From assembly GCA_944323395.1 (NCBI GenBank), contig CALUSI010000003.1:1-64000 (forward strand): DNA of 64,000 bases, in the 5' to 3' direction. The position numbers and the translations under genes were made by a program. Under the pieces are notes generated by a model, which was not told where the DNA came from, did not search any database, and saw only the letters and a list, made by a program, of their open reading frames with translations. This DNA is from Candidatus Gastranaerophilales bacterium. GTDB lineage: Bacteria; Cyanobacteriota; Vampirovibrionia; Gastranaerophilales; Gastranaerophilaceae. Positions 8,512-16,778 of the stretch are shown piece after piece. How positions within the stretch are numbered: the first letter of the stretch is position 1; the number at the start of each line of letters is the position of its first letter.

Positions 8512-9261
8512 ATGACAGGACAAATATTTGGAAACGTTCATTCTATAGAATCTTTTGGGACTGTTGACGGTCCTGGTATTAGGCTTGTTGTTTTTTTACA
8601 AGGTTGCCCGATGAGGTGTTTATATTGCCATAATCCTGATACTTGGTCTTATGGGGAAAATAAAAAAGTTTTTGTATCTGAAATTCTTGATAAATATGAC
8701 AGAATAAAAGAATTTTTAAAAAATGGCGGAATAACTGTAACAGGAGGAGAACCTTTATCTCAAATAGATTTTGTTACGGAACTTTTCAAACAGGCAAAAC
8801 AGAAGAATATTCATACAGCTCTTGATACTTCGGGTGTTCTATTTAACAGAAAAAGTTTAGCCCAATTTGATAGGCTTTTAAAATATACAGATTTAGTATT
8901 GTTAGATATTAAACATATTAATGATGAAGAACATAAAAAGCTCACGGGGTTCTCTAATAAGAATATTTTAGATTTTGCGCTGTATCTTTCCGACAAAAAT
9001 ATTCCTATATGGGTAAGGCATGTTGTTGTTCCTACTATTACAGATGATGAAAAATATTTAAAAGAGCTTGGTAAATTTCTTGCAAATATAAAATCTTTAA
9101 AAGCTTTAGATGTTTTACCTTATCATAATATGGCAATTTCCAAGTATGAAAATTTAAATATTGATTATCATTTAAAAAATATTTCTCCATTAACAAAAGA
9201 AGAAGCAATGAAAGCACGTCAAATTATTATCAATTCCTATAAACAAGCTAAACAAAATTGA
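8512..9261 (+). CDS. pflA: pyruvate formate-lyase activating enzyme (radical SAM)
   Basis: This 249-residue radical SAM enzyme places the glycyl radical on PFL using S-adenosylmethionine and a [4Fe-4S] cluster. The cluster motif is CPMRCLYC, followed by HNPDTW as in PflA proteins. The beginning VHSIESFGTVDGPGIRLVVFLQG is diagnostic, as are the SAM-binding NGGITVTGGEPLSQ and the later DIKHINDEEHKKLTG and WVRHVVVPTITD. Its substrate here should be the separate small glycyl-radical protein at 4253-4498, docked on the core. There is no clear ribosome site: a consensus TATAAT (8499-8504) ends only seven bases before the ATG, which suggests a leaderless transcript. It is separated from the pfl genes by four minus-strand genes. 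Confidence 0.93.
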   Translation: MTGQIFGNVHSIESFGTVDGPGIRLVVFLQGCPMRCLYCHNPDTWSYGENKKVFVSEILDKYDRIKEFLKNGGITVTGGEPLSQIDFVTELFKQAKQKNIHTALDTSGVLFNRKSLAQFDRLLKYTDLVLLDIKHINDEEHKKLTGFSNKNILDFALYLSDKNIPIWVRHVVVPTITDDEKYLKELGKFLANIKSLKALDVLPYHNMAISKYENLNIDYHLKNISPLTKEEAMKARQIIINSYKQAKQN

Positions 9262-9321
9262 TTTTTGTTTATTAAACAAAATGGTAATGATTTTAATGTA
9301 ATTAGTGTTTAAAATGGAAAT

Positions 9322-9711
9322 ATGCAAAACTTGGAATGGTTTGATAGTTTGAATAAACCCTACTTAAGTCCGCCAGATTGGGTATTTATGCCAGTGTGGA
9401 CAATCCTTTATGCAATGATTATTCTTTCTTTGTTTTTATTTTTGAAAGGCGGTCTTTATAAAGGGAAAAGGTTACCTTTCTTCTTTTTTATTGTTCAAAT
9501 TCTTCTTAATTTTTCTTGGTCACCGGTATTTTTTGGTTTGCAAAATATATTCGCAGCTTTTCTTATTATCTTTTTAATGTATATATTTATTATTTTGACA
9601 ATAATTACCTTTTTTAAATATTCAAAAATATCGGCTTTACTTTTAATTCCATATTTAATATGGGTAAGTTTTGCTGCTTATTTAAATTTTGCTTATTTAG
9701 TGTTAAATTAA
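9322..9711 (+). CDS. TspO/MBR family membrane protein, short form
   Basis: This 129-residue protein is recognisably TspO, the tryptophan-rich sensory / translocator family that binds porphyrins. It has WFDSLNKPYLSPPDWVFMPVWTILY, the NFSWSPVFFGLQ segment and the final PYLIWVSFAAYLNFAY. Ordinary TspO proteins (about 150-160 residues, five helices) have a further helix before the W-x-LNKP motif; here the protein starts right at that point and an in-frame stop lies just upstream (9310-9312). So the first helix appears to be missing, giving four helices. Either this is a natural short form or an N-terminally truncated gene. No good ribosome site is visible. Confidence 0.8.
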   Translation: MQNLEWFDSLNKPYLSPPDWVFMPVWTILYAMIILSLFLFLKGGLYKGKRLPFFFFIVQILLNFSWSPVFFGLQNIFAAFLIIFLMYIFIILTIITFFKYSKISALLLIPYLIWVSFAAYLNFAYLVLN

Positions 9712-9751
9712 AACTTGTTATTAAAGATAATAAACAAGAAAGGTAAGACAT

Positions 9752-10000
9752 ATGAACACTAAGCCGATAGGATGCAATACTCCTACTTTAATTAAAATAA
9801 GAACTAAAGATGATAAAAAAGAACATTTTATTAATTCTTCAATGATTGTTGCATTTGAACCTTCAAAAAAAGATGAAGATACAGATATTGTTTTGTTAAA
9901 CGGAAAAACATATACAATAAAGGGAACACCCGCTCATCATGCTGAATCATACAGACAAGATTTTAACCAAGGAAACTCTATACTGAATTTAATTCGTTAA
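9752..10000 (+). CDS. small conserved-looking protein, function unknown
   Basis: An 82-residue soluble protein with a good ribosome site (GAAAGGTAAG) upstream of the ATG. The middle part, FINSSMIVAFEPSKKDEDTD followed by IVLLNGKTYTIKGTP, has the beta-hairpin pattern of short proteins that end a strand with 'I-LLNGK-Y-VK', as in FlbD-like small proteins. The similarity is too weak to name a family. It is convergent with the HAD phosphatase gene, with one base between their ends. I cannot assign a role. Confidence 0.6.
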   Translation: MNTKPIGCNTPTLIKIRTKDDKKEHFINSSMIVAFEPSKKDEDTDIVLLNGKTYTIKGTPAHHAESYRQDFNQGNSILNLIR

Positions 10001-10001
10001 T

Positions 10002-10676
10002 TTATAATATATTTCTTAATTCATTAAGGCTAGCTATTTCGTAGTCAGCTTTATATTCTGTTTTGTTTATTTTTCTGTTCGGATTGAACCAACAAGTCTT
10101 TATGCCAGCGTTGCAACCGCCTTTTATATCCGAAGAAAGAGAATCTCCTATGATGATTGTATTTTTATTATCAAAACCGGGTATTTGTTCAAAACAACAA
10201 TTGAAAAATTCTTTTGTTGGTTTTTGATAGCCGATTATGTCTGATACAAATAAATCTTTGAAATATTCAATTATTCCGGCAGCAGTGAGTCTTTTTCTTT
10301 GAGTATCAATTAAAGAATTTGATACTATATATAAATCATATTTTTTACTAAGATATTTGATAATTTCAACTGCACCCTCTATTAATTTATATTCTGTCTT
10401 AAAATATTTTTGGAACGCTTCTTCAAATTCAATTCCGTCAATATCTATACCATATTCTTTAAATAATTCGGGAAATCTTTTTCTGAAGATATCCTCACGT
10501 GTAATAACTTTTTTCTCAAATTGTCCCCATAAAAATTCATTCTGCTCCATATAATGAGCTATCATTTTATCTGTAAATTCAATGTTGAAATCTTTACAAC
10601 ATTTTAGTATTGTTGCTTTTGCACTTTCATAAAAATCAAAAATGGTATCGTCAATATCAAGCAAAACTATTTTCAT
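10002..10676 (-). CDS. HAD-superfamily hydrolase, YjjG-like nucleotidase
   Basis: This 224-residue HAD phosphatase has the nucleophile motif DIDDTIFDF (Asp7, Asp9), the motif II serine in YIVSNSLIDTQRKRL, a motif III lysine around GYQKPTKEFFNCCF, and motif IV IIIGDSLSSDIKGG. The overall order and the helical cap resemble YjjG/YfnB nucleotidases, which remove phosphate from pyrimidine nucleoside monophosphates, including damaged ones. Fine substrate assignment is not safe. It is the last gene of a minus-strand operon with yqeK (one-base gap), nadD and a uridine-kinase-like gene, which agrees with nucleotide metabolism or clean-up. Confidence 0.82.
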   Translation of the reverse strand: MKIVLLDIDDTIFDFYESAKATILKCCKDFNIEFTDKMIAHYMEQNEFLWGQFEKKVITREDIFRKRFPELFKEYGIDIDGIEFEEAFQKYFKTEYKLIEGAVEIIKYLSKKYDLYIVSNSLIDTQRKRLTAAGIIEYFKDLFVSDIIGYQKPTKEFFNCCFEQIPGFDNKNTIIIGDSLSSDIKGGCNAGIKTCWFNPNRKINKTEYKADYEIASLNELRNIL

Positions 10677-10677
10677 A

Positions 10678-11256
10678 TTATTTTAACGTTTTTTCTAATA
10701 GGTCATTATATACTTCAATTGTTTGAAAACAAATAGGAAGTTTCCTTTTTAAGAGACTTTTTATTGTGATTTTAAAGCTTTTTAACATAGCATCATCTAA
10801 ATTATTTCTTTTGTTCAATGCTTTTTCTATTTTTTCTCTAAAATCTGTTTCTCTTGTTCTTTGTTCGATTTTGTCTGCAATAAATATGATTTTTTCAAAA
10901 TCTGTCATATCTATTCTTCCTATAGTATGCCATCTGATAGAAGAAAGTATTTCTTTATCAGTTACACCATAGTCTCTTTGAGCTATAATTTCTCCAACAG
11001 GTGCATGCCAAGTTTTATAGCTTAATTTCTCACATTCTTCAAAAGATTCTTTATATTTTTCCAGTTCTTCATTAGTAAGACATTTTGCACAATCGTGTAA
11101 AAGTCCTGCAACTTGTGCTTTTGTTATATCAAGATTAAATCTTTCTGCAAGCTCCATTGCCTTTTCCATTGTTCCAATGGAGTGAATATATCTTTCATAG
11201 GAAAGACAAAGTTTTAGGTTTTCTTTTATTTCTTCAATGCTATATGTTGTATACAT
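10678..11256 (-). CDS. yqeK: HD-domain hydrolase YqeK (diadenosine tetraphosphatase type)
   Basis: This 192-residue protein has the HD-domain metal motifs of YqeK: a histidine in RYIHSIGTMEKAMELA, then AGLLHDCAKCLTNEEL, a second histidine in YKTWHAPVGEIIAQRDYGV, and IRWHTIGRIDMTDFEKIIFIADKIE. YqeK enzymes hydrolyse symmetric Ap4A to ADP (established for Firmicutes members). The gene overlaps the end of nadD by 17 bases, and the nadD-yqeK pair is one of the commonest arrangements in bacteria, which supports both calls. The ATG at 11256 lies inside the nadD reading frame, so translational coupling is likely. Confidence 0.9.
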   Translation of the reverse strand: MYTTYSIEEIKENLKLCLSYERYIHSIGTMEKAMELAERFNLDITKAQVAGLLHDCAKCLTNEELEKYKESFEECEKLSYKTWHAPVGEIIAQRDYGVTDKEILSSIRWHTIGRIDMTDFEKIIFIADKIEQRTRETDFREKIEKALNKRNNLDDAMLKSFKITIKSLLKRKLPICFQTIEVYNDLLEKTLK

Positions 11257-11839
11257 TATTTCGTTTTATATATTCTGCTACCTTCTTTGGTACTATATCA
11301 CAAATATCTTTGCCTTGCTTGATTCTCTCTCTTATTTCACTCGATGAAATATTAATATATGGCATTTTCATTAATTGATATTCGTATCCTTTTTCTTTTA
11401 GCTGTAAGTATGGAGTTTCATCAAAATTATCCTCTCTTACAAAAAGAATAAATTTTATCAAATCTTTCAATTTTTGTGATTGGTTCCAAGATTCAATCTT
11501 TTTAAAAGCATCTGTTCCGATAATAAAGTTTATTTTTTCTTTTGGTTTTACAACTTGATATATCTGTAGAATAGTATCATAAGTATATGATGGTCCGTTT
11601 CTTGTATATTCTATGGCTGAAACCTCAAAATATGGGTAATCTTCCAATGCTAGTTCTACCATGTTTAATCTGTGTATTGCATTATCTGCATCAAAATTTT
11701 TTAAATCTTTATGTGGTGGTTTGAATGCCGGTATGAATACAATTCTTTTGAATCCAAATTGTTCGATTGCATATTTCGCTACTTCTATATGAGCATTATG
11801 AATTGGATTAAAACTGCCTTGATATAAACACTCACTCAT
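11240..11839 (-). CDS. nadD: nicotinate-nucleotide adenylyltransferase
   Basis: This 199-residue nucleotidyltransferase makes deamido-NAD from nicotinate mononucleotide and ATP. It has the class signature YQGSFNPIHNAHIEVAKYA (H-x-x-H), then PAFKPPHK, the INFIIGTDAFKKIESW motif and the C-terminal ISSSEIRERIKQG (SSTxIR-type) motif. The start was set at 11839 because AGGA lies just upstream; the longer frame adds 11 residues with no ribosome site. It is seven bases downstream of the uridine-kinase-like gene and overlaps yqeK, so it is inside an operon. Confidence 0.94.
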   Translation of the reverse strand: MSECLYQGSFNPIHNAHIEVAKYAIEQFGFKRIVFIPAFKPPHKDLKNFDADNAIHRLNMVELALEDYPYFEVSAIEYTRNGPSYTYDTILQIYQVVKPKEKINFIIGTDAFKKIESWNQSQKLKDLIKFILFVREDNFDETPYLQLKEKGYEYQLMKMPYINISSSEIRERIKQGKDICDIVPKKVAEYIKRNNVYNI

Positions 11840-11846
11840 TTTTTTC

Positions 11847-12713
11847 CTATTTCGAAAAATGTAATTCTTCAACTATTGCCAATATTTTATTTAAAAAGAT
11901 TTTATATCCGCTTCTTTTTGCTTCACCTGAAAGAACAATATCTGCATCTTTTCTGCATGGTCTTATATATATTTGAGCTTTCTCTGAAGCATTTTCATAT
12001 ATTTTATGAGCAGATTCCCCAAGTCCTCTTTCTTCTGCTCTTACATAAAATCTTTCTTTTTGTATTTCACTGTCAATATCAACATATATTTTAAAATCGA
12101 AAGCATCTTTGATTTTTTCGGTAAGTGTAAATAAACCTTCAGAAATAATAATTCTTGAAGGTTCTGCTAAAGTATAATTATCCCATCTGATTGTAGTTCC
12201 TGACATGTCATATTTGGGAAGCATTACGGATTTACCTGACAATAATTCATTAATATGTTTATACATTAAATCTAATTCAAGCGCTTCTGGAACATCAAAG
12301 TCATAATTCTTTGCGAATTCTGCCATTCCGCCGGCTTTTTTAACTTCTTCAGAACGGTCATAATAATAATCGTCAGTATTAACTCTTGTTATTACATTTC
12401 CTGAGTTAAATAGTTTAGAAAAAATTTCGATTGTATCAATAATATCCAATGTAATAGTGGACTTACCGCTGGCTGTTTCGCCTGCAATACCAACAGATGC
12501 AGATCGTTTTATCTCTCCTGTTATGAATCTTGCAAGCTTTCTTATTGCAAATGGTTTATATGCTAATAATACAGAATTCTTTGAATTTAATTCATCTTCA
12601 AATATTTTAAATAATCGACTTTCTATATCATTCGTCTTACTAATTGGGGAAGAAAAATACTTATTAAAAAATTGTTCTTGTATTTCAATCTCTCGACTAA
12701 GTGTATTTGTCAC
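11847..12713 (-). CDS. uridine kinase-like P-loop kinase
   Basis: This 288-residue protein has a P-loop GIAGETASGKSTIT at about residue 77 and the downstream features of the uridine kinase/phosphoribulokinase family: VNTDDYYYDRSEE, FDVPEALELDLMYKHINEL, LPKYDMSG, IIISEGLFTLTEKI, and YVDIDSEIQKERFYVRAEERG. An N-terminal extension of about 70 residues precedes the kinase domain and has no recognised fold. The likely reaction is phosphorylation of uridine or cytidine, but related proteins use other small molecules. The start is GTG, supported by AAGGAA eight bases upstream; no early ATG is in frame. It is the first gene of the operon with nadD, yqeK and the HAD phosphatase. Confidence 0.8.
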   Translation of the reverse strand: MTNTLSREIEIQEQFFNKYFSSPISKTNDIESRLFKIFEDELNSKNSVLLAYKPFAIRKLARFITGEIKRSASVGIAGETASGKSTITLDIIDTIEIFSKLFNSGNVITRVNTDDYYYDRSEEVKKAGGMAEFAKNYDFDVPEALELDLMYKHINELLSGKSVMLPKYDMSGTTIRWDNYTLAEPSRIIISEGLFTLTEKIKDAFDFKIYVDIDSEIQKERFYVRAEERGLGESAHKIYENASEKAQIYIRPCRKDADIVLSGEAKRSGYKIFLNKILAIVEELHFSK

Positions 12714-12838
12714 GATTAAGTTCCTTTTTGTTTACTTAGTTTTTCATGAATATACCAAAACAAAATATAAAACAAAATAATTTTATCTATTTTGTAACGA
12801 TAAATGTATGTAAAATTTACAAAAAAAGTTAATGAAAA

Positions 12839-12867
12839 TTGACTTGTTATAAAAAAATAATTATCAT
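12839..12867 (+). promoter_or_regulatory. probable sigma-70 promoter
   Basis: TTGACT (12839-12844), 17-base spacer, TATCAT (12862-12867), located 33 bases before the small gene at 12901. The remainder of 12714-12838 shows no feature I can name. Confidence 0.5.
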
Positions 12868-12900
12868 AATAGAATAGGTTGCACGGAGAAAACATTAATT

Positions 12901-13167
12901 ATGAGATTGGTAGATAAACTCAAATTATTTGAAAGACAGCTTGTATTTATGAAATGGGGCTCAAGTGAGGGTTATGGCAGAATTAATTATGTTGGTCATG
13001 ATTTCCTTGAGTTTGAAATTTTCGATACTGACGAACTTGAGTACACTGATAAAATATTAATTAACGCTCAATTAATTCTAGAGGTTGTTGTTAAAGGTTC
13101 TGATATAGCAAGAATTCTTGCGGAATATGCAGCTTCTTTGCCGGACCATAACAAGGATAATGTCTAG
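12901..13167 (+). CDS. small protein, function unknown
   Basis: An 88-residue acidic soluble protein without membrane segments. The pattern RQLVFMKWGSSEGYGRINYV, then DFLEFEIFDTDELEY and ILINAQLILEVVVKGSDIARI, suggests a small beta-barrel of Sm or SH3-like type, with the last strand in place to form a sheet edge; this is only a fold guess. A GGAG lies 14-15 bases upstream of the ATG, somewhat far. A promoter is visible 33 bases upstream. A weak AGGC/GCCT hairpin followed by T residues sits just after the stop and could end the transcript. Confidence 0.65.
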   Translation: MRLVDKLKLFERQLVFMKWGSSEGYGRINYVGHDFLEFEIFDTDELEYTDKILINAQLILEVVVKGSDIARILAEYAASLPDHNKDNV

Positions 13168-13170
13168 TTA

Positions 13171-14208
13171 TTAGGCAACGCCTTTTTCTTGTAAGATTCT
13201 CCATTTCGCTCTATCATCTGCTGTTCTGCAATAGTATGAGAATGGCATGCTGCTTATGAAGTTGAAAAATTCATATGAACATTCATCTCTGTTGAATTTT
13301 TCCCCTTTGTTTTTCATTGCGCTTATGAATTTATCAGTTATTTCCATTGTATCTTTAATCGCTGTTCCAATTTCTTCATTGCCCATTGGATAAGGATCAT
13401 ATTGGCTTGCGAAGGTAGAGAAATAATTTATGTTTGTTAATGCATATAATACATTACCTAAATTAGCAGGTACTTTATTCTTCTCCATATCTATAAGATT
13501 TATTGAACCTTTTTCTTTATCCAATAATAAATTATTAGAATTTAAGTGATCAAAATGATAACCTGCTTGTTCTGCAGCTCTTATATTATCAATAAGCTTT
13601 TCATATGCTGAAACAGGAAGTTGTGCAACTGTATGTATTGTAGTTGCATATTGTTCTTTTCTTTCTCTAGCTTCATATGGTTTTTCACCTTCTCTGAGCT
13701 TTCCGGTGTCTTCTATATATATAGCTTGAGATGGAGGAACTCCTATTGGTTTTCCTGTTTGTTTTTTTAGTACTTCTATTCTAAATGGAATGCCATTGTT
13801 AGTTTGAAATTCTATATTTGCTACTTCCTGACCTATATTTATATTTAGATTCTTATCTTCTGTATCTTTTATCTTTGCATTTTCAAAATCATAACTTCTT
13901 TGAGCTTTCATATTAGATGTTCTAAGAATATAATCTTCGTTACCCGGTATTATATAAGCACTATGAGAGAACCCAGAGCCTAATTTGTAATCTGGATTTG
14001 TTAAAATTTCAGGTAGTTGAGTTTTTATAAACTCTGTTTCTTGAGCCCATTTTATAAAAGAATTATTGTTTTCAGATTCATTGCCTTTAAAACTTACATT
14101 ATTGCTTGAACGTACAAATGTATCTGATTTCAAACCAATTTGCTTTTGTGGATATTTATTTTGTATATTGTTAATGCTTGCAAATTTTATCGGATTTATG
14201 TTTAGCAT
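13171..14208 (-). CDS. kinase-fold protein with an N-terminal SFKG motif
   Basis: This 345-residue protein has a disordered N-terminal 45 residues containing NNVSFKGNESEN, then a domain that looks like a divergent protein-kinase/aminoglycoside-kinase fold. Visible pieces are LGSGFSHSAYII (loop in place of the Gly-rich loop), YHFDHLNSNNLLLD (equivalent of the HxD...N catalytic loop) and INLIDMEKNKV (equivalent of DFG). Catalytic Asp, Asn and metal-binding Asp are therefore all present. The start at 14208 is supported by AGGAGAAAATATG; the longer frame adds 23 residues without ribosome site. There is no signal peptide. The substrate is unknown; protein, sugar and antibiotic kinases are all possible. 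Confidence 0.68.
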   Translation of the reverse strand: MLNINPIKFASINNIQNKYPQKQIGLKSDTFVRSSNNVSFKGNESENNNSFIKWAQETEFIKTQLPEILTNPDYKLGSGFSHSAYIIPGNEDYILRTSNMKAQRSYDFENAKIKDTEDKNLNINIGQEVANIEFQTNNGIPFRIEVLKKQTGKPIGVPPSQAIYIEDTGKLREGEKPYEARERKEQYATTIHTVAQLPVSAYEKLIDNIRAAEQAGYHFDHLNSNNLLLDKEKGSINLIDMEKNKVPANLGNVLYALTNINYFSTFASQYDPYPMGNEEIGTAIKDTMEITDKFISAMKNKGEKFNRDECSYEFFNFISSMPFSYYCRTADDRAKWRILQEKGVA

Positions 14209-14297
14209 ATTTTCTCCTGTTAATTTATTCTGTCTTCTTAAATCAACTGAAGAAATGAAATTGCTTAAATGAAGCATATAGTTTTATAAAGTTTACA

Positions 14298-14960
14298 TTA
14301 ATCTTTAAAATTAGGGAACATATTTAGCGTTCCATCATCATTTCGCCAATTGAACCAACCTACTTTTGCTTGTTTTGACATATCATTGACGGAGGCTAAA
14401 AGCCAGTTACCTCTTATTACCGTAAACGTTATGTATTTAGGATATGTTAATTCTTCCAATACTTGCGAATTTGTTGATTCTGAAGCATATAAGACTTTCT
14501 CTTCTTTTGGTAAATCATTGAATATTCGTATGCCATATTTCTTGCCGTATTTGTAAAAAAGTTCTCTATAAGTCATAAAGGAATTTGGAGTTTCATTATA
14601 TACCCAGCCTGTTTCACCTGTTTCTTGATTTAGATATACATTATACCAGTTATTACCAGGGTTTTGATCAACGGTTAATAATGCAACATTATTAGATGGA
14701 ACATATGCTATATATGAAACCTTTCTCATATCAATAGAATTTACTATTGCTGATCTTTTTAGGTTGTCATAATTTACTTCTCTTATAACATCAGATTCCG
14801 CATCAGGATATTTATATACTGTATAACTTCTAGGCATATTTAATGTGCCTATTCCGTAATATCTTATACTTTTTGTGCTTGATGGTATTATATCTGCAAA
14901 TGCAGATGTCGAAAATATAAATAATATTAATAATATTAATAACGAAAAAATCTTTTTCAT
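14298..14960 (-). CDS. exported SH3-like protein
   Basis: This 220-residue protein has a clear signal peptide (MKKIFSLLILLILFIFSTSAFA) with likely cleavage after AFA. The mature part contains a bacterial SH3-like region: YTVYKYPDAESDVIREV to GNNWYNVYLNQETGETGWVY, repeated loosely as VLYASESTNSQVLEELTYPK to GNWLLASVNDMSKQAKVGWFNW. It should sit in the periplasm or at the cell wall, perhaps binding peptidoglycan. A TGATATAAT extended -10 element ends six bases before the ATG on the minus strand, and there is no ribosome site, so a leaderless mRNA is likely. Confidence 0.72.
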   Translation of the reverse strand: MKKIFSLLILLILFIFSTSAFADIIPSSTKSIRYYGIGTLNMPRSYTVYKYPDAESDVIREVNYDNLKRSAIVNSIDMRKVSYIAYVPSNNVALLTVDQNPGNNWYNVYLNQETGETGWVYNETPNSFMTYRELFYKYGKKYGIRIFNDLPKEEKVLYASESTNSQVLEELTYPKYITFTVIRGNWLLASVNDMSKQAKVGWFNWRNDDGTLNMFPNFKD

Positions 14961-14996
14961 AGTTCTATTATATCAAAACTTAAAGAATAAAGTCTA

Positions 14997-15536
14997 TTAT
15001 AATTCTTTTCCTAATTTAATTTGTATATCGTTTATAAGTTCTTGGGTATTTTTTAAAAGTTCTTCATAGGTTCCGTTATTATGAATGACATAATCCCAAT
15101 CTTTAATATTATCAAGTGCTGTCTCTGTATTATCGTTTTTAGATGATAAAATACCTCTTTTACTTCTTGCCTCTTCACTAGACTCTATACGTACAGAATA
15201 AGCTCCGTGTTCTTTAAACAAATCTAATTCGTGTTTTACTCTTATATCGGTTACAATGGTATTACCTTCATAAGCTATGATTGAGTTTAACCAATAGTCA
15301 GGATTTTGTGCCCTTCCCCAATCTCCAAGTTCAATTAAATCTTGTCTGTATTGTGATTTGTTTTGTTCTATTTCTTCTAATGAGAGACCGGTTTTTTGGG
15401 CATATTGCATTTTTATTGCATCAGCAATGCCAATTCTTTTAAAAGATTTGAAGTTTTCTAATAAAATTTTTGCAATAGTATCCTTTCCGGAAAATTGTTT
15501 TCCGGAAAAGACGATAATTTTTCTATTATTCTTCAT
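14997..15536 (-). CDS. P-loop small-molecule or nucleotide kinase
   Basis: This 179-residue protein begins with a strong Walker A motif, VFSGKQFSGKDTIAKILLENF, and continues with a lid-like region and TIVTDIRVKHELDLFKEHGA, then VRIESSEEARSKRG. The layout is that of nucleoside monophosphate kinase-like enzymes, including dNMP kinases and animal-type phosphomevalonate kinase. None can be chosen with certainty. Its start lies 11 bases inside the end of rpsA, so it is translationally coupled to ribosomal protein S1. In many bacteria rpsA sits next to cmk (CMP kinase); this gene occupies that place but is not a recognisable Cmk. Confidence 0.7.
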   Translation of the reverse strand: MKNNRKIIVFSGKQFSGKDTIAKILLENFKSFKRIGIADAIKMQYAQKTGLSLEEIEQNKSQYRQDLIELGDWGRAQNPDYWLNSIIAYEGNTIVTDIRVKHELDLFKEHGAYSVRIESSEEARSKRGILSSKNDNTETALDNIKDWDYVIHNNGTYEELLKNTQELINDIQIKLGKEL

Positions 15537-16584
15537 TCTTTATACTTAGACTGATTCTTCTGTCATCTGGGTTGAATTTTAGAATTGTAGTTTGAATTTT
15601 ATCTCCAACTTTTAAGATTAAATTCTTTTGATTTTGATATTCTATAAGTTCGTTGTTTGGAAGTAAAGCTTCAACACCGGGGAATACTTCTACAAAAGCA
15701 CCGAAATGTTTGATTCTGGTAATAGTACCTTCGATTTTATCGCCGTCTTTTATTTTGTCTTTTGCCTCAATCCAAGGATCTTTTTCTAAATTCTTTAAGC
15801 TTAAACTAATACGTTGTTTATCTTGATCTACAACTATAACTTCTACATCAACCATATCACCGACTTTAAGAATATCAGAAGGATGATCTACCCATCTCCA
15901 AGAAATTTGAGATAATGGTAACAATGCATCTATTCCGCCAATATCAATAAATGCGCCGAAATCGGTAATTCTTACAACTTCACCTTTTACTATCTGTCCG
16001 ATTTTTACAGTTTCAAATAAATCTTTTTTGGTTTCTTCTTTATCTTCTGCATATACTTTTCTATTTGAAAGAATGAAGTTTCCTTGTTGAATATCCATTG
16101 TAAGTATTTTTAATTCTAGTGTCTCGCCAACAACATCTTCTGTTGATTTTAATTTTAAGTGACTTGACGGTACAAATCCTCTAACACCTTTAACTTCGAC
16201 TAGAACACCGCCTTTGACCACAGATACTACTACGCCTTCAACTGTAGCATCTTCTGCTTTTAGTTGTTCAAGTTCACGCCAATTATATGCCATTGCCACT
16301 TTCTTATAAGATAGAGTGAATCTTCCATCTTCATCTTCTTCTCGAATAATTAAAAATTCATATTCTTGATTTTTCTTTAATGTATCTTCCAAGCTTACAG
16401 TTGTATCAACTATTGCTTCTTTCACAGGGACATATGCTGCAGTTTTTGCACCTATATCTACTATTACACCAGACGAATCGTACGAACAAACTATACCTTT
16501 TACTAAATCACCCTTCTGGAAACTATAATCATATTTGTTAAGTAATGCTTCAAATTCAGCATCTGTATACTTTTGTTCTGACAT
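15526..16584 (-). CDS. rpsA: 30S ribosomal protein S1, four-domain form
   Basis: This 352-residue protein contains four S1 RNA-binding domains, roughly at residues 20-95, 105-175, 190-265 and 275-350. Typical motifs are KGIVCSYDSSGVIVDIGAKT, VEGVVVSVVKGGVLVEVKGV, VKGEVVRITDFGAFIDIGGI and IEGTITRIKHFGAFVEVFPG. S1 brings mRNA with weak ribosome sites to the 30S subunit. Four domains match the shorter S1 forms of Gram-positives and Cyanobacteria (established knowledge), unlike the six of E. coli. It overlaps the following kinase gene by 11 bases. The 194 bases between this gene and the sigma factor (16585-16778) show no further feature. Confidence 0.92.
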   Translation of the reverse strand: MSEQKYTDAEFEALLNKYDYSFQKGDLVKGIVCSYDSSGVIVDIGAKTAAYVPVKEAIVDTTVSLEDTLKKNQEYEFLIIREEDEDGRFTLSYKKVAMAYNWRELEQLKAEDATVEGVVVSVVKGGVLVEVKGVRGFVPSSHLKLKSTEDVVGETLELKILTMDIQQGNFILSNRKVYAEDKEETKKDLFETVKIGQIVKGEVVRITDFGAFIDIGGIDALLPLSQISWRWVDHPSDILKVGDMVDVEVIVVDQDKQRISLSLKNLEKDPWIEAKDKIKDGDKIEGTITRIKHFGAFVEVFPGVEALLPNNELIEYQNQKNLILKVGDKIQTTILKFNPDDRRISLSIKNEE

Positions 16585-16778
16585 CTCTTTTACCTCATAA
16601 ATCTGCAGACATATTTTTATATATGCCCTATTATACAGTTTTTTCTACATATTGTAAATAATTTGACAAAATTGTTCTTCTAAATGCTTGTAATAACGGT
16701 ATTGTGTTACCTTAAATTGTCTTATATTCAATAAATTCGACTTGATTAACTCTTCTAAAGTGCAATTTGAGTAACTTT

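Noticed and set aside
14919-14943. AATATTAAT-type tandem repeat in the signal-peptide gene start region
   Set aside because: Short AT-rich repetition that encodes the hydrophobic leucine/isoleucine run of the signal peptide on the minus strand.
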